Assembly (NCBI RefSeq): GCF_001761485.1
Contig: NC_090774.1
Span: 3,844,001-3,908,000 of the forward strand
Reading direction: 5' to 3'
DNA: 64,000 nucleotides
Source of the DNA: Yarrowia lipolytica
Lineage: Eukaryota > Ascomycota > Dipodascomycetes > Dipodascales
Positions 9,375 through 21,622 of the stretch are shown one piece after another. Under the pieces are notes generated by a model. That model ran no database searches, was not told the DNA's origin, and saw nothing but the letters and a program-made list of their open reading frames with translations. The position numbers and the translations under genes are program-made. Position 1 is the first letter of the stretch. Each line of letters begins with the position of its first letter.

Positions 9375-12089
9375 GGATATAGGTAATGATTGCAGAACGA
9401 GACGAGTCGGGGTAGAAGCGGTTGAAAGTAGGGTCGTATATATAGCCACCTCGTTACTGTTGCACTGTGTAGGGCCGTTTCATGGAAGTCCGATCGTGGC
9501 TTCTCAACTGTTACAGGGCATGACGAGAAGTACGAGTATCCCTACACTAATCGATTCAGAATCCAAAGGCATTTCTGACACAGAGTACATGTCTTAGTGA
9601 CCCTTCACTGTACAAAAGAGTCAACTTGTTTTCACTGTGTTTTGTTCTAATGTTGACGATGATCTCACTATGGAGTGTACTCGTACCCTGTAAATGGTCC
9701 ATGGGTCTCAAAATTTGCAGCAGATAGTCGTTTGAAAACGTGTTTCAGCTGATGAACCTGAGTACTTCTCTACCTTGATCACCCAGTACATCTTTCCATA
9801 TTTGAACCACAATAACGGAGTCGCCTGTATGAGCGAGTCGTACAACAGGAGTAGAGATCTATCATTGGGGTTACAGGCCGGGAAAGATCTTCATTAGATA
9901 CAGGGAAGTAGAGGTTTTGTCTGGCTTGTTGTTTGCTTGATATTTGATATTATTGATACTGTATAGAACAGCTTGTTGAAGCTCTCAGCTCTATATCATC
10001 CTTAGTAAAGCCTCCACATTTTAATCTTCCTTACCATGTTCAACAAAAAACATTGAGGGTTCCATTGTAGAATGTACGATACTTGAAGTACGTTACTTGA
10101 GTTTTAAGAATACCCTAAGTGACTAAGTAAAACATATACAAGTACCGGTACGAGCACTGTACAATAGGGCTCCCGCTAGGACTCGTTCGGTACTACTACA
10201 GTAAACAGATATCCACATACCCTCTCCAAGGCCAGACCGATCCATGGCCGACTCCTTGCACGTATAGTGGTTATAATGGTTTCTTTGTCACGTCAATACC
10301 CTTTCCTCCGTATCTTTTCTTTGTAAATGCAACCCTGTAATTTGGCAGCCAGCGAAAGAGGAGAATGGCGCTACCATACCTGGACTTGCAGCGTAATACA
10401 GTATCGTATTACTCGTACTAGTATCTACAGTAGTCCTTGGACCGCCGTATATACACTGTACATACTACTGTATGTACTATTGTAGCAGACGGACCGTATG
10501 TACTACTTGTAGCACCACACATACCTCGGCATAGACAAATTGGGCTCGTTTTACGATAAAAGTGCCGCCTGTGCATTTCACATCACAACAATGGCCCACG
10601 TATAACTGTTCTGATACGATACCTACCCGGTACTCGTACCGTATGTATCGGTACCAGCCTGTCCCCATGCCAAGACAGTTTTCAAGACAATGCAGGTAAT
10701 TTGAGATGTGGGACTGATGGATTTTGCAAGCCCACATTGTACGTACGGTAAGCGTGCTGGAGCTTTGTAGTACGGGCAAATCTTGTTGATCCACTGATCC
10801 ATCGCTTCTGATACTCCATCGTCAATTAAGTCTTTTGCCCACCTGTCTTGTCTCTGTACACTCATGTTGTACAGATTTGGTTTTTCGTTTCCTGAGTTTG
10901 AGATCTGACGTGGTCAGCTGTAGGTCAGCCAAGACAGACAGACAGACAAATAAAGACCATGTCAACGACCAGGGTGTGTTTGTTGACGTGTTCTAGGCAG
11001 TAGAGTGGGAGCTATGCCTGGCTAAGTCCACCAGGAGCATTGTGATTGATGTCTCGTCGTTGTGCTCGGTTTTTCTTCTCCCTCGTCCCTCTGTTTTGAT
11101 GACCCTAGTAAAGATCTACAGAACCTTGTGACAGCCCATCCGCAGAAACATCCATGCAGAGAAGCAAGCTAGAGCGAGGTTAGTGAGACATGGGGATGCA
11201 GACGGGACCCCTAGCCCCCACAAGTCAGGCCGAATGTACAGGAAAAAGGGGTCGAAATGTCACCCCTGTCAGCACCAAGACGCACTGCAGGTCCCTGGAC
11301 ACGCAGCGACCGCCACGGCCCGTTCCAGAGACATTTTGTGAAGGTTCGGCAGCCCCGATGACACGGGAGAAGACTGGTGTGCAGTCACCATGCGAGATCT
11401 GGGGCGTGAGATGCGGGTGACGAGAAGAGGTCAAGCAGCCACAGCTCGAGGGCCACTCTTCGGTCAAGGTGTCTTTTCGTGTTGTATCGTAGAGTGCTCC
11501 AGTCAGTAGACCTGTAAAACGGAACATACCTTCCTTATATATGTACGTACTTGTAGCTATATATATACTTGTCACTCGTCTCACATACACCACGCAACCA
11601 CTAACACCTCACCCCATGTCTCATGGCAACAAAACATTCCACGCCTGAACCACTTTCGCAGGGGATTCAATATTAGTCTAGTGTACCCGAAAACAGTGCA
11701 TTCCCCCTCCAGGTTTGGTTGCTAACCGTAGCAGCTTAAGTGCATGTCAAAAGCTAACGTCAAAAATAACCTGGGTTCAAACGCTACACACTCTCCAAAT
11801 AATATCTTTCAGCTTTGTATAAAATCGCAAAGCAGCAAAGGCGGCCGCCCCCAAAACGCTACTGGAGACACAGACGTTAACGCACAAACACGGGGTCTCT
11901 TTCAGGACACACCCAGATAGTTGAAGCCGTCCCATATCGCTCCCTTTCCTCCACCTCCACACCAAGGCGCTTGTACAGTAAACCACCACGCACGGCTTTT
12001 TAGACTCGCACCAAACTCACACCCACGTCTAAGTCTACAGATCAACGGCTATCTTGTCGAAACAAGGTGGAATTCTTTGCACGCGAGCC
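9375..12089. other. Gene-poor region, PRE4 to PDE1
   Basis: This 2.7-kb stretch has no supported gene on either strand. The left two thirds are rich in short GTAC/TAC tracts, for example around 10140-10650. A locally GC-richer part at about 11190-11460 stands out and carries short open frames on both strands. I could not match it to SRP RNA, RNase P RNA, an snRNA or a tRNA. The last 300 bases should contain the PDE1 promoter. Confidence 0.4.
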
Positions 12090-13788
12090 ATGACGTTCCA
12101 GGTGGTAGTGCTGGTGAGTACACGACCGAGGGAATTGCCTTTTGGACACGCACGAAACATACGTCCAGCGACTAACCCAGGGATCCTCAGGAGGACCGAT
12201 AGATAGAGGCACCTGCTCTTATCTGGTGCGTGGCAGCGATGAGGAAGGCAATGCGACGACGACATCGACAAAAGCCGATGATGCAACAGGAACTTACATT
12301 GCAGTCGACGCGGGCTGCTTTCTGTCGGGAATCATCAACGTGCTCGAAAAACAGCAACTGCTAACTCCCCGAGAATACCAACAGGAACTGCTGGCCGAGT
12401 CCATTGCGCCGCAGCCTCCTCACTCACAACGCTCCTGGAGCATCGCGTACCCCCCATTCGACGCTCAGAGCCTTCCCTACGGCGGACCCACAGCAAATGC
12501 GGCCCACATATTGTCCCTGGTCTCGACAATATGCATCACTCATCCTCACCTCGACCACATCTCGGGCGTGATCATGAACTCGGCTGCCTTTTCTCCACAA
12601 CAAACAAAACGGTTGGCAGGCTTGCCACGGGTCATTCAGGCCCTCAAAGATCACGTGTTTAACGGTGTGATCTGGCCAAACCTCACCAATGAAGGAGTTG
12701 ACGCTGTACATCTGGTTCAACTTCTGCGCTTGTCAGAACACCTAAGCTCTCCAAATTTGGCCCAGGGGCTCACAGTGACGCCCTATGCAGTCTCCCATGG
12801 CCACATTCTGCGTCCAGCGCACCAGACACATACTTCTTCAGGTCACCACCAGCCGTTCAAACCGTCCTTTAGCATTCGATCCTCGGAACCCTCTGAACCC
12901 CACAGAGGCTCTCGTAGAATGCCCTCCAGTGTCATTCCACCAGACTCCGTCATCGAAATGCGCCGTCAGAGCTTGATGATGGAAAAACGCCAACTTCGGG
13001 CGTCAATCGCCTCTGCCTCTTCGCATCTCCACTCCCCCACATCTCCCTCGTTGGTTCCTCATCGCAAATCTAGCGGTGGTACGTCTTCGGCAAGCTCAGT
13101 CGGCTCGGTAAGCCCCTCCAGCTACCCTACATCCAATCCAACCTCGCATCCAACCCCAGGACCTCCTCTGGGAACGTCTCTGGCATCTTACGACTCAACA
13201 GCCTTCTTCATCCACGACAGCAACACAAACAGGGTGCTGCTCATGTGGGGCGACGTGGAACCAGATTCCATCTCGTACACGCCGCGGAACTACCTCGTGT
13301 GGCGAAAGGCAGCTGAATACATGCAGCAGGGGCTGCTGGCGGGCATATTTATCGAGTGCTCGTTTGCCAACCCACACGACGACGCTCTTCTCTTTGGTCA
13401 CTTTTCCCCCCGCCACCTGATTGCCGAACTTAAGTACTTTGCATCAATGGTGGAGGGCAGTGAAGAGGACTTCCATGCTATGGTGGGATGGGAAGAACTT
13501 CATGAGACCAACGAGTTGGACGTGGAAAACATGGACGAGGAGGTGTCGATTCCGGTCCCCAAACGCATCCCTCAGACACACGCACATCATCCACACCAAC
13601 CGCCTCCAGATCTGCACTTGAAGGGTCTTCCTGTTGTTATCACGCACGTAAAGGAGGATATTTACAATGAGGATCCCGAAAACGATCCTCGGAAAGTGGT
13701 TTTGGAGGATATAATCGGCCTGGCCAAGATTGAGAGCATTGGCTGCGACTTCATAATCGCCACTCCCGGGCTGAGTTTGCAGTTGTAG
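12090..13788 (+). CDS. PDE1: Low-affinity cyclic nucleotide phosphodiesterase Pde1 (class II), one intron
   Basis: Exon 1 (12090-12113) encodes only MTFQVVVL. A 67-bp intron (donor GTGAGT, acceptor CTAACCCAG ending 12180) leads into exon 2 (12181-13788), for 543 residues in all. Splicing joins MTFQVVVL to GSSGGPIDRGTCSYLV, restoring the N-terminal block of class II phosphodiesterases. The metal-binding signature THPHLDH is at residues 128-134, followed by ISGVIMNSAAF. Pde1 hydrolyses cAMP (and cGMP) and lowers the signal after glucose stimulation in yeast. A Ser/Pro-rich, probably disordered insert of roughly 120 residues separates the metallo-hydrolase halves. Further conserved parts are a Trp-Gly-Asp-Val block and an Ile-Phe-Ile-Glu-Cys-Ser-Phe block. 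A longer open frame without splicing begins inside the intron and is rejected because it replaces the conserved first residues. Confidence 0.92.
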
Positions 13789-14189
13789 TGACATAACAGG
13801 ATTACCATTGACATAAAGGAACTTTTTTCTCTCTCGTCTCTCTCAACGCTTCAAACAGCTTCATAATATCTACTAATAGTGGTTATACCAAGTAATCTAT
13901 TCCAACAAACACAGCAAGACATCTTCACCAGTTTAGCTACAAGTGTGTCTTAATATAGCCTGACAGCTTCTTCCCTACTTGCCCAACCTACAGTATGTAC
14001 AATACTACAGCAGGTACGAGTACAATACCCAACAGTGACACAGACACAGGAAACACATGATACCAAATCTACTTTGTCACATATTGCTCCAGTAATACGG
14101 CCAATTTACACTCAACCTACTTGTACTCGTTGTTCCAATAACAGCTCCATACAACCTACTTATACATGCTACCTAGTAGTTGTTCCTCC
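13789..14189. other. Intergenic region between convergent PDE1 and RET2
   Basis: These 401 bases lie between two 3' ends. They are AT-rich with short TAC tracts and should carry both polyadenylation sites. No gene or stable hairpin is evident. Confidence 0.45.
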
Positions 14190-15796
14190 TTAAACAATCT
14201 GGTAGTTGTCCGACGTCACTCGGGTCACCTCTTGGTAGGGGATGTTTTCGTCCTCGGCAGTGGCAGAGAAGACGTTGAGAATCTTGACGTTGCCCACTGT
14301 GGTCTCAGGGTCGTTGAGAGTGAAGGAAACCTCCATGGGGAAGAACTCGTCCTCCTGGTCGGCCTCAGCGGTGAACTCAAAGGCACCGGTAGAGGTGTCA
14401 CCATCAGCAGTGATCTCAGGAATGATCCACTCGAGATGGTCGTCGAACTGGTCCCAGGTGATGGAGGAGTCGGAGATGTGAGCGTTGGAGGAGACCAGAG
14501 GCACAATGACAGACACGTTGGTCATCTTGCCGGTGAAACCCTCAGAGACCTCGTACTCCAGGGTCACGTCGTAGAAGCCGGGGTCCGACTTCGCAAACCA
14601 GCAGTTGAAGGTCAGAGGAACAGCCTCTTCCGGTGCGTTAGCAGAGTATCTCAGGACGCCGAGAGCAGCGCCGTTAGAGGGGAAGCCTCGAGAGGGGTCC
14701 TTGAGACCGATGATCTGGCGCGAGGAGAACAGCGCCTTGTCCACGTTGGGATGGGTTCGGTACTTGACGCCGGGGGCGTTAGCCTCGAGCGCGATTCGGA
14801 TCTTTGTGTGGTCGGGGTTGCCGATTCTCAGCTGTACGTCTCCCTTGACCTCAGCGCTCTTAACAGAGCCGTCTCGACCGAGAGTCGCGGTGACAACCTC
14901 GGCGACAGTGAGATGAACGCCCTGGACCTCGGGATTGTAGGCAGAGGGAGCTGCTGCTGCGGGGGCAGTCTGCTGCTGCGGCTTTGACTTGGGGGTGGGC
15001 ACGGCGATGTCAGCGTTAGCCAGCAGAGAAGCAGAGGGGCTGTCATCGAATCCGCCCTTCTTCTTGCCGAGCTGCATGCCCTTTCCTCGAGGAGCACGGG
15101 GCTTGTGGGTTGTCTCGGGGATAGGTGCGGGAGCAGCAGCGGGTTGCACAAACGAAGGAGCGGGGGCCTGGAAGGCGGGGGCCTGGAAAGATCCATGACC
15201 TCCAGCGTTTCCGGGCAGACCTCGCTTGGCAGCCTCCTTTCGCTGCATCTCCAGCTGCTTGGCCTTTCGCTTTCGATCTTCGGTGGCCTCCAGCTCCTTG
15301 TTTCGCTCAATGATTTCCTGAATCTTCTCCTCGTGGGACTCCATTTCCAAAAACGTCTGGATCTGCTGCAGAGACAGGTTTTCCCGGTAGCCCTGGGACA
15401 CCACCTCGTCAAAGGCGCCGAGCAGGTCGAATGCGGCCAGCAGAATCTCCCGCTCATCCACGACACGTACCAACGAAGTGACCACCTGGACTAGCAGTCT
15501 CAGAGTCTCAATGTCCTGCAGAATGTTGGACTGACGGTTGGTGATCAAAACCACGTACAGCTCCTCCAGTGGCTGGTAAACGTATCGAACATTGTCGTGC
15601 TCCACGGTTGTGTGTTGTTTGGAGCCCTGGATGAGCTTGGGGAAGATGGCCAGCAGTCCGGCGACCTTCTCTTTGGGCAGATCTCGGAATTGACGCGAGA
15701 TGATGGCTTTGCCGCCACGTGAGCATATGGATGCGGCTAAAACGACCTGTGTTAGTATATGCGCGAGCGATTCGGATCCGTCCAATTGCTTACCAT
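14190..15796 (-). CDS. RET2: Coatomer subunit delta (Ret2), intron directly after the start codon
   Basis: The start codon ATG (15796-15794) is followed immediately by a 47-bp intron (donor GTAAGC, acceptor CTAACACAG ending at 15747). Exon 2 is 14190-15746, for 519 residues. The spliced start MVVLAASICSRGGKAIISRQF is the standard delta-COP longin-like N terminus. A charged helix (about 140-190) follows, then an Ala/Pro/Gln-rich linker (about 195-265). The C-terminal mu-homology domain extends from about residue 275 to the end. Delta-COP is part of the F-subcomplex of COPI and recognises Trp-containing and Lys-based cargo motifs in Golgi-to-ER retrograde transport. The unspliced frame extends about 49 codons further upstream with non-homologous sequence and is rejected. 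The divergent neighbour is NDE1. Confidence 0.95.
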
Positions 15797-16852
15797 TTTC
15801 CTCCTTTGATCGTGATGTGTGCTGGTGTGCTGATGTGTTGTCCTTGTTAGAGTTCGAGGTTGGAATATTGACAGAAACACTGGGTTCGCCCACAGAGGTT
15901 AGGAGTCACGTGTTTAAGCTCAACTTGTGCGGCTGGGAGTACCGATGGGAGTATGGGAGGGTGACAGGCAAATGTTGCCGTAACAAGAAGGAGTGTATTT
16001 GAAGGACACAGGTATGACACCAGTACGCGTATTTGTCGAACAAACGGATTTGACAATCTATTCTGAGCGTTCTTGGAGTGTTGATACTCCATATTTCCAA
16101 GTCGTCATCCAGTAAACGCGTCAAGTTGAGATTGTCGTAACTCTCCGTTAACTCTAGACACTGAAGTGTCGTGGAGAGTGGTCTGGAACGAGTTAATCAC
16201 ACCGTACGTACTGTCCTCTCCATGTTACACAGCTACTGGTACAGCACTTTGTTCTGTGGCGCGGGAGTCACGCTTTCTTATAGTGTGATTCCTTTCATAT
16301 GTCGGCTATCAGCTCTCTCCATTTAGGGGCACCCTCATCACATGGGCTTGTTTCATTAAAGGGAGCGAGTCCTTAATTTCTTTCAGATTAGCGACAAGTA
16401 AAACAAATACTTACATACATACTCAGTATAGTAGGGACAACCAAATACGGTGCCCAGTAACCGCCACACCACTAGAAGTGTTATAGGGCTTAAAAGCGAC
16501 TGAAACCCCTCTATAAAACCCCACTCGCTTCACCTCACCTGTTGTTTTTTATCATCCCACCACCATCCCACCACCATCCCATCTGCGCCATACACCCTGG
16601 AACAATAATATCTCCACGTCATATGCACGCTGCAACTCTATGTATTTACTTGGGTTTAATTTCATCTCCAGAACAAAACATTGAAAATAGCCAACCTCAA
16701 CACGCTCACAGGGAGCATTCTAACACTGGCTATAGACTGTAAGAGCACACTACACGCCCGTGCGTAGTCCGGACCGACTCGGAAGCTTCACCACACCCCC
16801 AGGAACCGCTTCATAGGCGCAGACACGCACTCACAGCAGATCAGAACACACC
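15797..16852. other. Intergenic region between divergent RET2 and NDE1
   Basis: This is the shared promoter region of RET2 and NDE1. A TATAAAA box lies at about 16512 on the plus strand, 340 bases before NDE1. A short CCACCATCC tandem repeat follows it. CACGTG occurs at about 15907 close to RET2. No gene is seen. Confidence 0.45.
16553..16581 (+). repeat. Short tandem repeat, 11-bp unit
   Basis: The unit ATCCCACCACC is present about two and a half times in the NDE1 upstream region. It is probably simple replication slippage and has no evident function. Confidence 0.6.
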
Positions 16853-18238
16853 ATGACCGATATCGACACTCCTGCGTCGCCTTTGACGCCCAACTCCAAG
16901 GCACACCTCGAGGTGATTGCATACAACCAGTACCTCCAGGCCAAAGAGCAGATCCAGCAGCTGGAACACGAGCTGACGGAGTTTCAGGAGTCATCCAAGG
17001 AGCTGGAACTCGAACTGGAGCAGGAACTGGCTGAAAGTGATAAGCGACAGGCCAAACTAGAGGACAGAATTAGCGCACTTGAATCCGAGGTTACGGAATG
17101 GAGAAAGAAGGCTCTGGACGCCCATAAGGAGGCAGCCTCTACACAACAGGCTCTACAAAGAGAAGTGAGCAGTCTACGGGACGCCCACAAGCTGGTGAAG
17201 GAACGGCTGAGAGAAACGGAGAACGCCAACGACGACATTGAACAACGGGAACGAATCACATGCTCCACCCTGGAAGATATTCAGACTCGCTACAATGAAG
17301 CATTGGAGAACGTGGCAATCCTGGAAGCTGAACTAGCAGCCAAGGATGTGCTGATTGGAGAGCACCACCGGGCCAAGGAAGAGATAAAGGATCTGACAGA
17401 GGAGCTGGAACACACCAGAAAGAAACTGGCGATCCGGGATCAAGAGCTGGAGGATGCCAACAAGCGAATCATGAACCCTCCTCCAGCGACAAACCACAAC
17501 GCCACCACGCACCGACGGGCTGTTTCTGGAACCGCCCAGGTCTCGGCAGAGGGTTACCTTACCCCCCTTACTTCTACAGGGGCCAAACCGCTGTCATCAT
17601 CAAGATCTATGCAGTTCATTCATGGTCTTCAGTCTCAGATGCGGTCTCTGGAGTCACGTGTTGCACATGTCAAATCGTCCTTGCCTAAACCGACCACTCC
17701 AAAGCGTGCCAAATCTTCAGCTTCTGCTGTATCGGGAGCTTCTACTATCAAGAGTTCACCCAGTATGGCTCTTCTGACGCGTAAACTGAGTGAAGCAGAC
17801 GATGTGGTCAGTTTGTCACCTTCCAGATCAACTTCTTCTCTTGAAGATCTGTGCACTCCTTCTCCCAGCCCACAGGTTGCAAGAAGAGATATGAGTGGAG
17901 GAGGAAGTCGATTGGATCTAAGAGCAGATCCTAGACTCAATGGTCGACCCAAAACGCAACAACCTAGACCTAGCTACAATTCTGCACTGGCTACAGCCAA
18001 ACCTTTAGATCCGATCGAAGGATCTCCCACATCTCTAGAAGGTCGAAACCGAACCAGATCGGCTTCCCCCACCAAGAAGCTCTCTTCATTATCCCTTAAT
18101 GCCCCCTCACTCCCCCAGTCCCAAGCGCGAGTCAACATTCCTGCACTCATGAGACCAGCAAGTCCCATCAAACAACCCAGCCCTCCTAAACCGGCCCCCG
18201 GATCCAAGTTCGCGGACGTCTACGGTCGGAGACGATAG
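16853..18238 (+). CDS. NDE1: NudE homolog, dynein-pathway coiled-coil protein
   Basis: This 461-residue protein has a dense coiled coil from about residue 20 to 215, rich in Glu, Leu, Lys and Arg heptads. A Ser/Pro/Thr-rich basic tail follows. The order of an N-terminal coiled coil with the block [18 protein letters not shown] (about 143-160) and a disordered tail is that of NudE/Nde1/Ro11 proteins. These bind LIS1 (Pac1) and dynein and help load or activate the motor at microtubule plus ends. In yeast this is the pathway that positions the nucleus. The same window encodes the dynein heavy chain at 49784-61991. The ATG at 16853 is the first in frame with a good context. No intron is needed. 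Confidence 0.85.
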
Positions 18239-18409
18239 CATTATACAGTCCATTTTCATAATCATTAATACATACGATACCACAACGCGCCGTCAAAAGT
18301 TTTGCTACTTGTAGTAACATCATTAGAGATTATTTTCTCTATTCATCTATATCCATCATAATTCATTAATTTCGTTCCTTTTTGATTGTAGGTAGTCGTG
18401 CAGTACACA

Positions 18410-20056
18410 TCAGGACTCACCAACCAGCATAAGACAGTAGTCAACAGCAGCTCCAACGTTGCATTTCTTCTCTCTCACGATATCTTCAATGATTTCGTGA
18501 TCGAGGATAGGGAACATTTGGTGCAGAGTGTTGACCACAGAAGCGTGTTCCTCATTTTGGATTCTTTGAGCCTCGTACTCCTCAGCAGAGGCTTGTCGAG
18601 CAGCTGCCTCCTGGTGAGACAGACCCTGGGCAACAGCGATGCTCTCAGCTTCAGACTGGGGAGTAGCGTCCTCCGTTGAAGCTCCCGCATCGTCAAAGCT
18701 GCCCTCAAAGAACTTACTGAGCGACTTGAAGGGGCTAGTAATGAGTCCTGCAGAGCTCATGAGAATGTTAGAAGGAGTGCTGCTCTCAGGTGACAGAGCT
18801 GGAGATTGTGAATCAGCTCTGCCGGGGGTGTCTGGTGGCGCAAGAGCCTTCTGCTTGGCCTCCTCGGCGGCCTCCTGCTCCTTCTTGGCGTTCTTCTCAG
18901 CAATCTCAGCCAGAGTTTGTTCCAGGTTGGTATCAAAGTCCTCATCGGTGATGCTCAACGACGACTTGTCCAGCTGCTCAACAAAAGCAACGGCTCCCAG
19001 CAGCGAAGAAAGATAGTACCCGGGCTCTCCGCTAAGCCGCTCGCTCGATCTGAACCGCTGAATATAGTTGAGGTTAGAAATCAGGTGCTGCGGCTGGGCC
19101 TTGAGAACCACATAAATAAGCAAAGGAAGGAACCCGTCTGCGGATTCCTCACTCTTGGTCTGTCTCAGAAGTCCAAAGATGACCTTGCAGCAGTTGAGCA
19201 CGCAAATCATCTTATCCCGGGGAGCTCTGTAGTTGTTAATCTTTCGAAGTTCCTCACTTGCCAAAGTCACAAACGATGCACCCGATTTCCAGAACTTATC
19301 GTCAATATCCAAATGACGGCCTTCGATCCATCCCCAAAGCAGCAGTTTCTCTTCCAATACATGATCTCGGATAAGATCCTCTTCGTTTCCGTCTGCAGCG
19401 GCACTGGGATTCTTCGCATGAAGAACACCTATGCTGTCCGCATTGTCCAGCTTGACCACCTCAGGAGAATATGTCTTTGAATAAAGCCGGTTCATGATAA
19501 GCTTCTCGATACCTTCCTCCATGTTGACGAGCTCGTTGTCGGTCATATCCGCAAAGGGAGGGCTCTGCATCTGTTGGATCTTGTTGCTGATGAACTCCTT
19601 GAAATCACCAATGATCTTGACCTGCTCATTGACAGTCCATCTCTTCTTGTTGAATTCGCTGAGAAAGGACTTGAGATATCGTGCGATGGGGTCTGCGTTC
19701 TTGTGTCGCAGCAGTTCCAGAAACCGCTGAAAGTCGAAAGGGGCGTTATCATCAGACGAGCTTGGAGTGGCCTTCTCTTCGTTACCTGGAGTAGCCCCAG
19801 TCGGTCGGGCAGCATCGGTGGTTGATCCAACCTCACTTTCAGGCTCGGTTTCAACTACCTCAACCTCGACCGACTTGTTGGTATCTGTGGTGTCAGCTGT
19901 GTCCTTGGTGCTGTCGTCATCTTCAACATTTGCGCCGTGCTGTTCTTGTTCCACCTCCTCGACTTTGGTGGGTTTGGTGTTGTCCAACGGCGGATTTGGC
20001 TCCTCTTCAACCACCTTCTTTTTCGTCTTCTCGATAGGAAGATCCAACAGACTCAT
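18410..20056 (-). CDS. VPS9: Vps9, Rab5-family guanine nucleotide exchange factor
   Basis: From the ATG at 20056 the protein is 548 residues. An acidic, low-complexity N terminus (about 1-110) is followed by a helical bundle starting near FDFQRFLELL. The VPS9 catalytic domain is at about residues 190-350 and contains DKMICVLNCCKVIFGLL and DGFLPLLIYVVLKAQP, both nearly identical to yeast Vps9. A C-terminal CUE domain (about 505-548) contains the MFPILDHEIIEDIV block, which binds monoubiquitin. Vps9 activates Vps21/Ypt5x GTPases on endosomes for transport to the vacuole. The open frame extends 54 codons upstream, but that part is not family-like and runs through probable leader sequence, so MSLLDLPIEK is preferred. 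The gene is convergent with NDE1, with 171 bases between stop codons. Confidence 0.92.
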   Translation of the reverse strand: MSLLDLPIEKTKKKVVEEEPNPPLDNTKPTKVEEVEQEQHGANVEDDDSTKDTADTTDTNKSVEVEVVETEPESEVGSTTDAARPTGATPGNEEKATPSSSDDNAPFDFQRFLELLRHKNADPIARYLKSFLSEFNKKRWTVNEQVKIIGDFKEFISNKIQQMQSPPFADMTDNELVNMEEGIEKLIMNRLYSKTYSPEVVKLDNADSIGVLHAKNPSAAADGNEEDLIRDHVLEEKLLLWGWIEGRHLDIDDKFWKSGASFVTLASEELRKINNYRAPRDKMICVLNCCKVIFGLLRQTKSEESADGFLPLLIYVVLKAQPQHLISNLNYIQRFRSSERLSGEPGYYLSSLLGAVAFVEQLDKSSLSITDEDFDTNLEQTLAEIAEKNAKKEQEAAEEAKQKALAPPDTPGRADSQSPALSPESSTPSNILMSSAGLITSPFKSLSKFFEGSFDDAGASTEDATPQSEAESIAVAQGLSHQEAAARQASAEEYEAQRIQNEEHASVVNTLHQMFPILDHEIIEDIVREKKCNVGAAVDYCLMLVGES

Positions 20057-21622
20057 GGTTGTGTGTTGCTTGGTCGTGTCTTCCCAAATTTTCACTTCTG
20101 AATTATTTTGTGGTGATGTTTCTGCATGAGCGATTACATGGCGAGAGCGTACGAGTAGGTTAACTTTGGGCAGTAGGAGGTGGCAAGCTGAATATGGCAC
20201 TCTTTGTGGGGAGTCCAAACAGCAAAGATAGCAGTGAAAACGACAACCGAATTATAGGCTCTTTCTGAGGCTTTTCGGGTGACTTAAACCCTTGTTTAAT
20301 CCATTACAACCACCCACTTCTCGCGTTGCTGACTCACTATCTATATGTGTGCAGTGCACTGGTCCTCGGCCAGCCACCAAACAGCCTGCATGGTGACTCG
20401 CGAAGATTGCCGAGTTTGAGTTAGATGCTTCATGTTGGCTGAACTGAACTGAACTGAGCTGAGCCAGACAGCTCACACAGTGGGCTTGCAAACAGGGTCT
20501 AAAATAAAGAACACTCCATTTCTGTTGAATAAACGAAAGGGAGCGGGCCGCAGTCAATAATGAACGGCTTCCGATGACCGAGAAAAGAATCGGCTGGATG
20601 ATGTTGAACAACTTCTGCTGTGCGAGTACCCAGGCGATAATAGTACATACTGTAGGAACAGGAATACTTGCACTCGTCCTCTTACTCGTACCGTACGTAT
20701 CCGATACTGTGGCGTTTTCAGTGGCGCACTTTGCTTAGTTCCCCATGCTCGTGTGTGATAATACAGCAGAGCAGCCAAAATGTACTGTAAACACCATCAT
20801 GCACATTCCACACATGTTCTTGGCAGAGGACAAACCAAACACCTTTAGCCACTACGAAGACTCGGAGAATATAGAGTGCTGCTAATGGTGGCAAAGAGCA
20901 AGTCGCTCTGGCGCATCTTCCCTTGTCTAAACTTTTTTTCCTCTTTTTCTTTTCTTTCCGAGCTCGTATAACCCATAAATCAAGGGGGGTTATCCAGGTC
21001 CAGACCGCCGGTAAAAGAATTTAACTACGGTATACCCTTTGCGTTGTCAAGGTTACGGTGTTGTGCCAATCCGTAAGCGAGATAAAAGGGAACGAAGAGA
21101 GACGGAACAAAGTGTCAGTCCGATAGAATTTGCAACCCGTGACAAGATGAAAAACAACCAAGCAAGAGACGGTGATTTGGGAGGGCAAAAATTATCTCCA
21201 TGATGATAATATCCGATGGAGAAATCTAATAAGTATGCAGACAGGATCCATTACTCCTTTAAACCGTCCTTAATTTAGACCGGGAACTTGTGTGTCGTAT
21301 TACCCCGATCTTTCAGTCCATTCAAGATGGGGTATCCACTTTTTTTTTCCTCCACCTGCAACAGCTTGCAGAGTGTAGGCATCAGAAATGAGGAAGATGG
21401 GGCACGGCGCTTTGACGAGATGGACAAGGACGTAGACGGGAAAAGACGTGATGAAATCTAATGAAAGAAAATTGGGCTTGGTTGTAGAGCAATATTTTTA
21501 CCTCGAGCGATCTCAAGAGGCTACTGACGTGCCTCCAAACTCGCTGACATAATCCTACTGTATTGCCACACATTAAGTTGGTATCTGCAGGGTTCTCATC
21601 TCTACTCCTTCACACCAAAAAA
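20057..21622. other. Intergenic region between divergent VPS9 and ATS1
   Basis: This 1.57-kb region lies between two divergent genes. It contains an exact PACE nonamer at 20887-20895, a long pyrimidine tract at about 20929-20960 and a T-run at about 21341-21350. No gene is supported. Confidence 0.45.
20887..20895 (+). promoter_or_regulatory. Exact PACE nonamer in the VPS9-ATS1 intergenic region
   Basis: GGTGGCAAA is the consensus Rpn4 site of proteasome genes. It lies about 730 bases before ATS1 and 830 before VPS9, farther than usual, so it may be coincidental. Confidence 0.25.

Noticed and set aside
10623-10865. Minus-strand 80-codon frame with an ATG
   Set aside because: No family, no typical codon bias, and it contains several TAC-rich segments typical of intergenic DNA here.
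12142-12180. Alternative PDE1 start that reads through the intron without splicing
   Set aside because: It replaces the conserved MTFQVVVL start with unrelated residues and crosses a perfect donor/acceptor pair.
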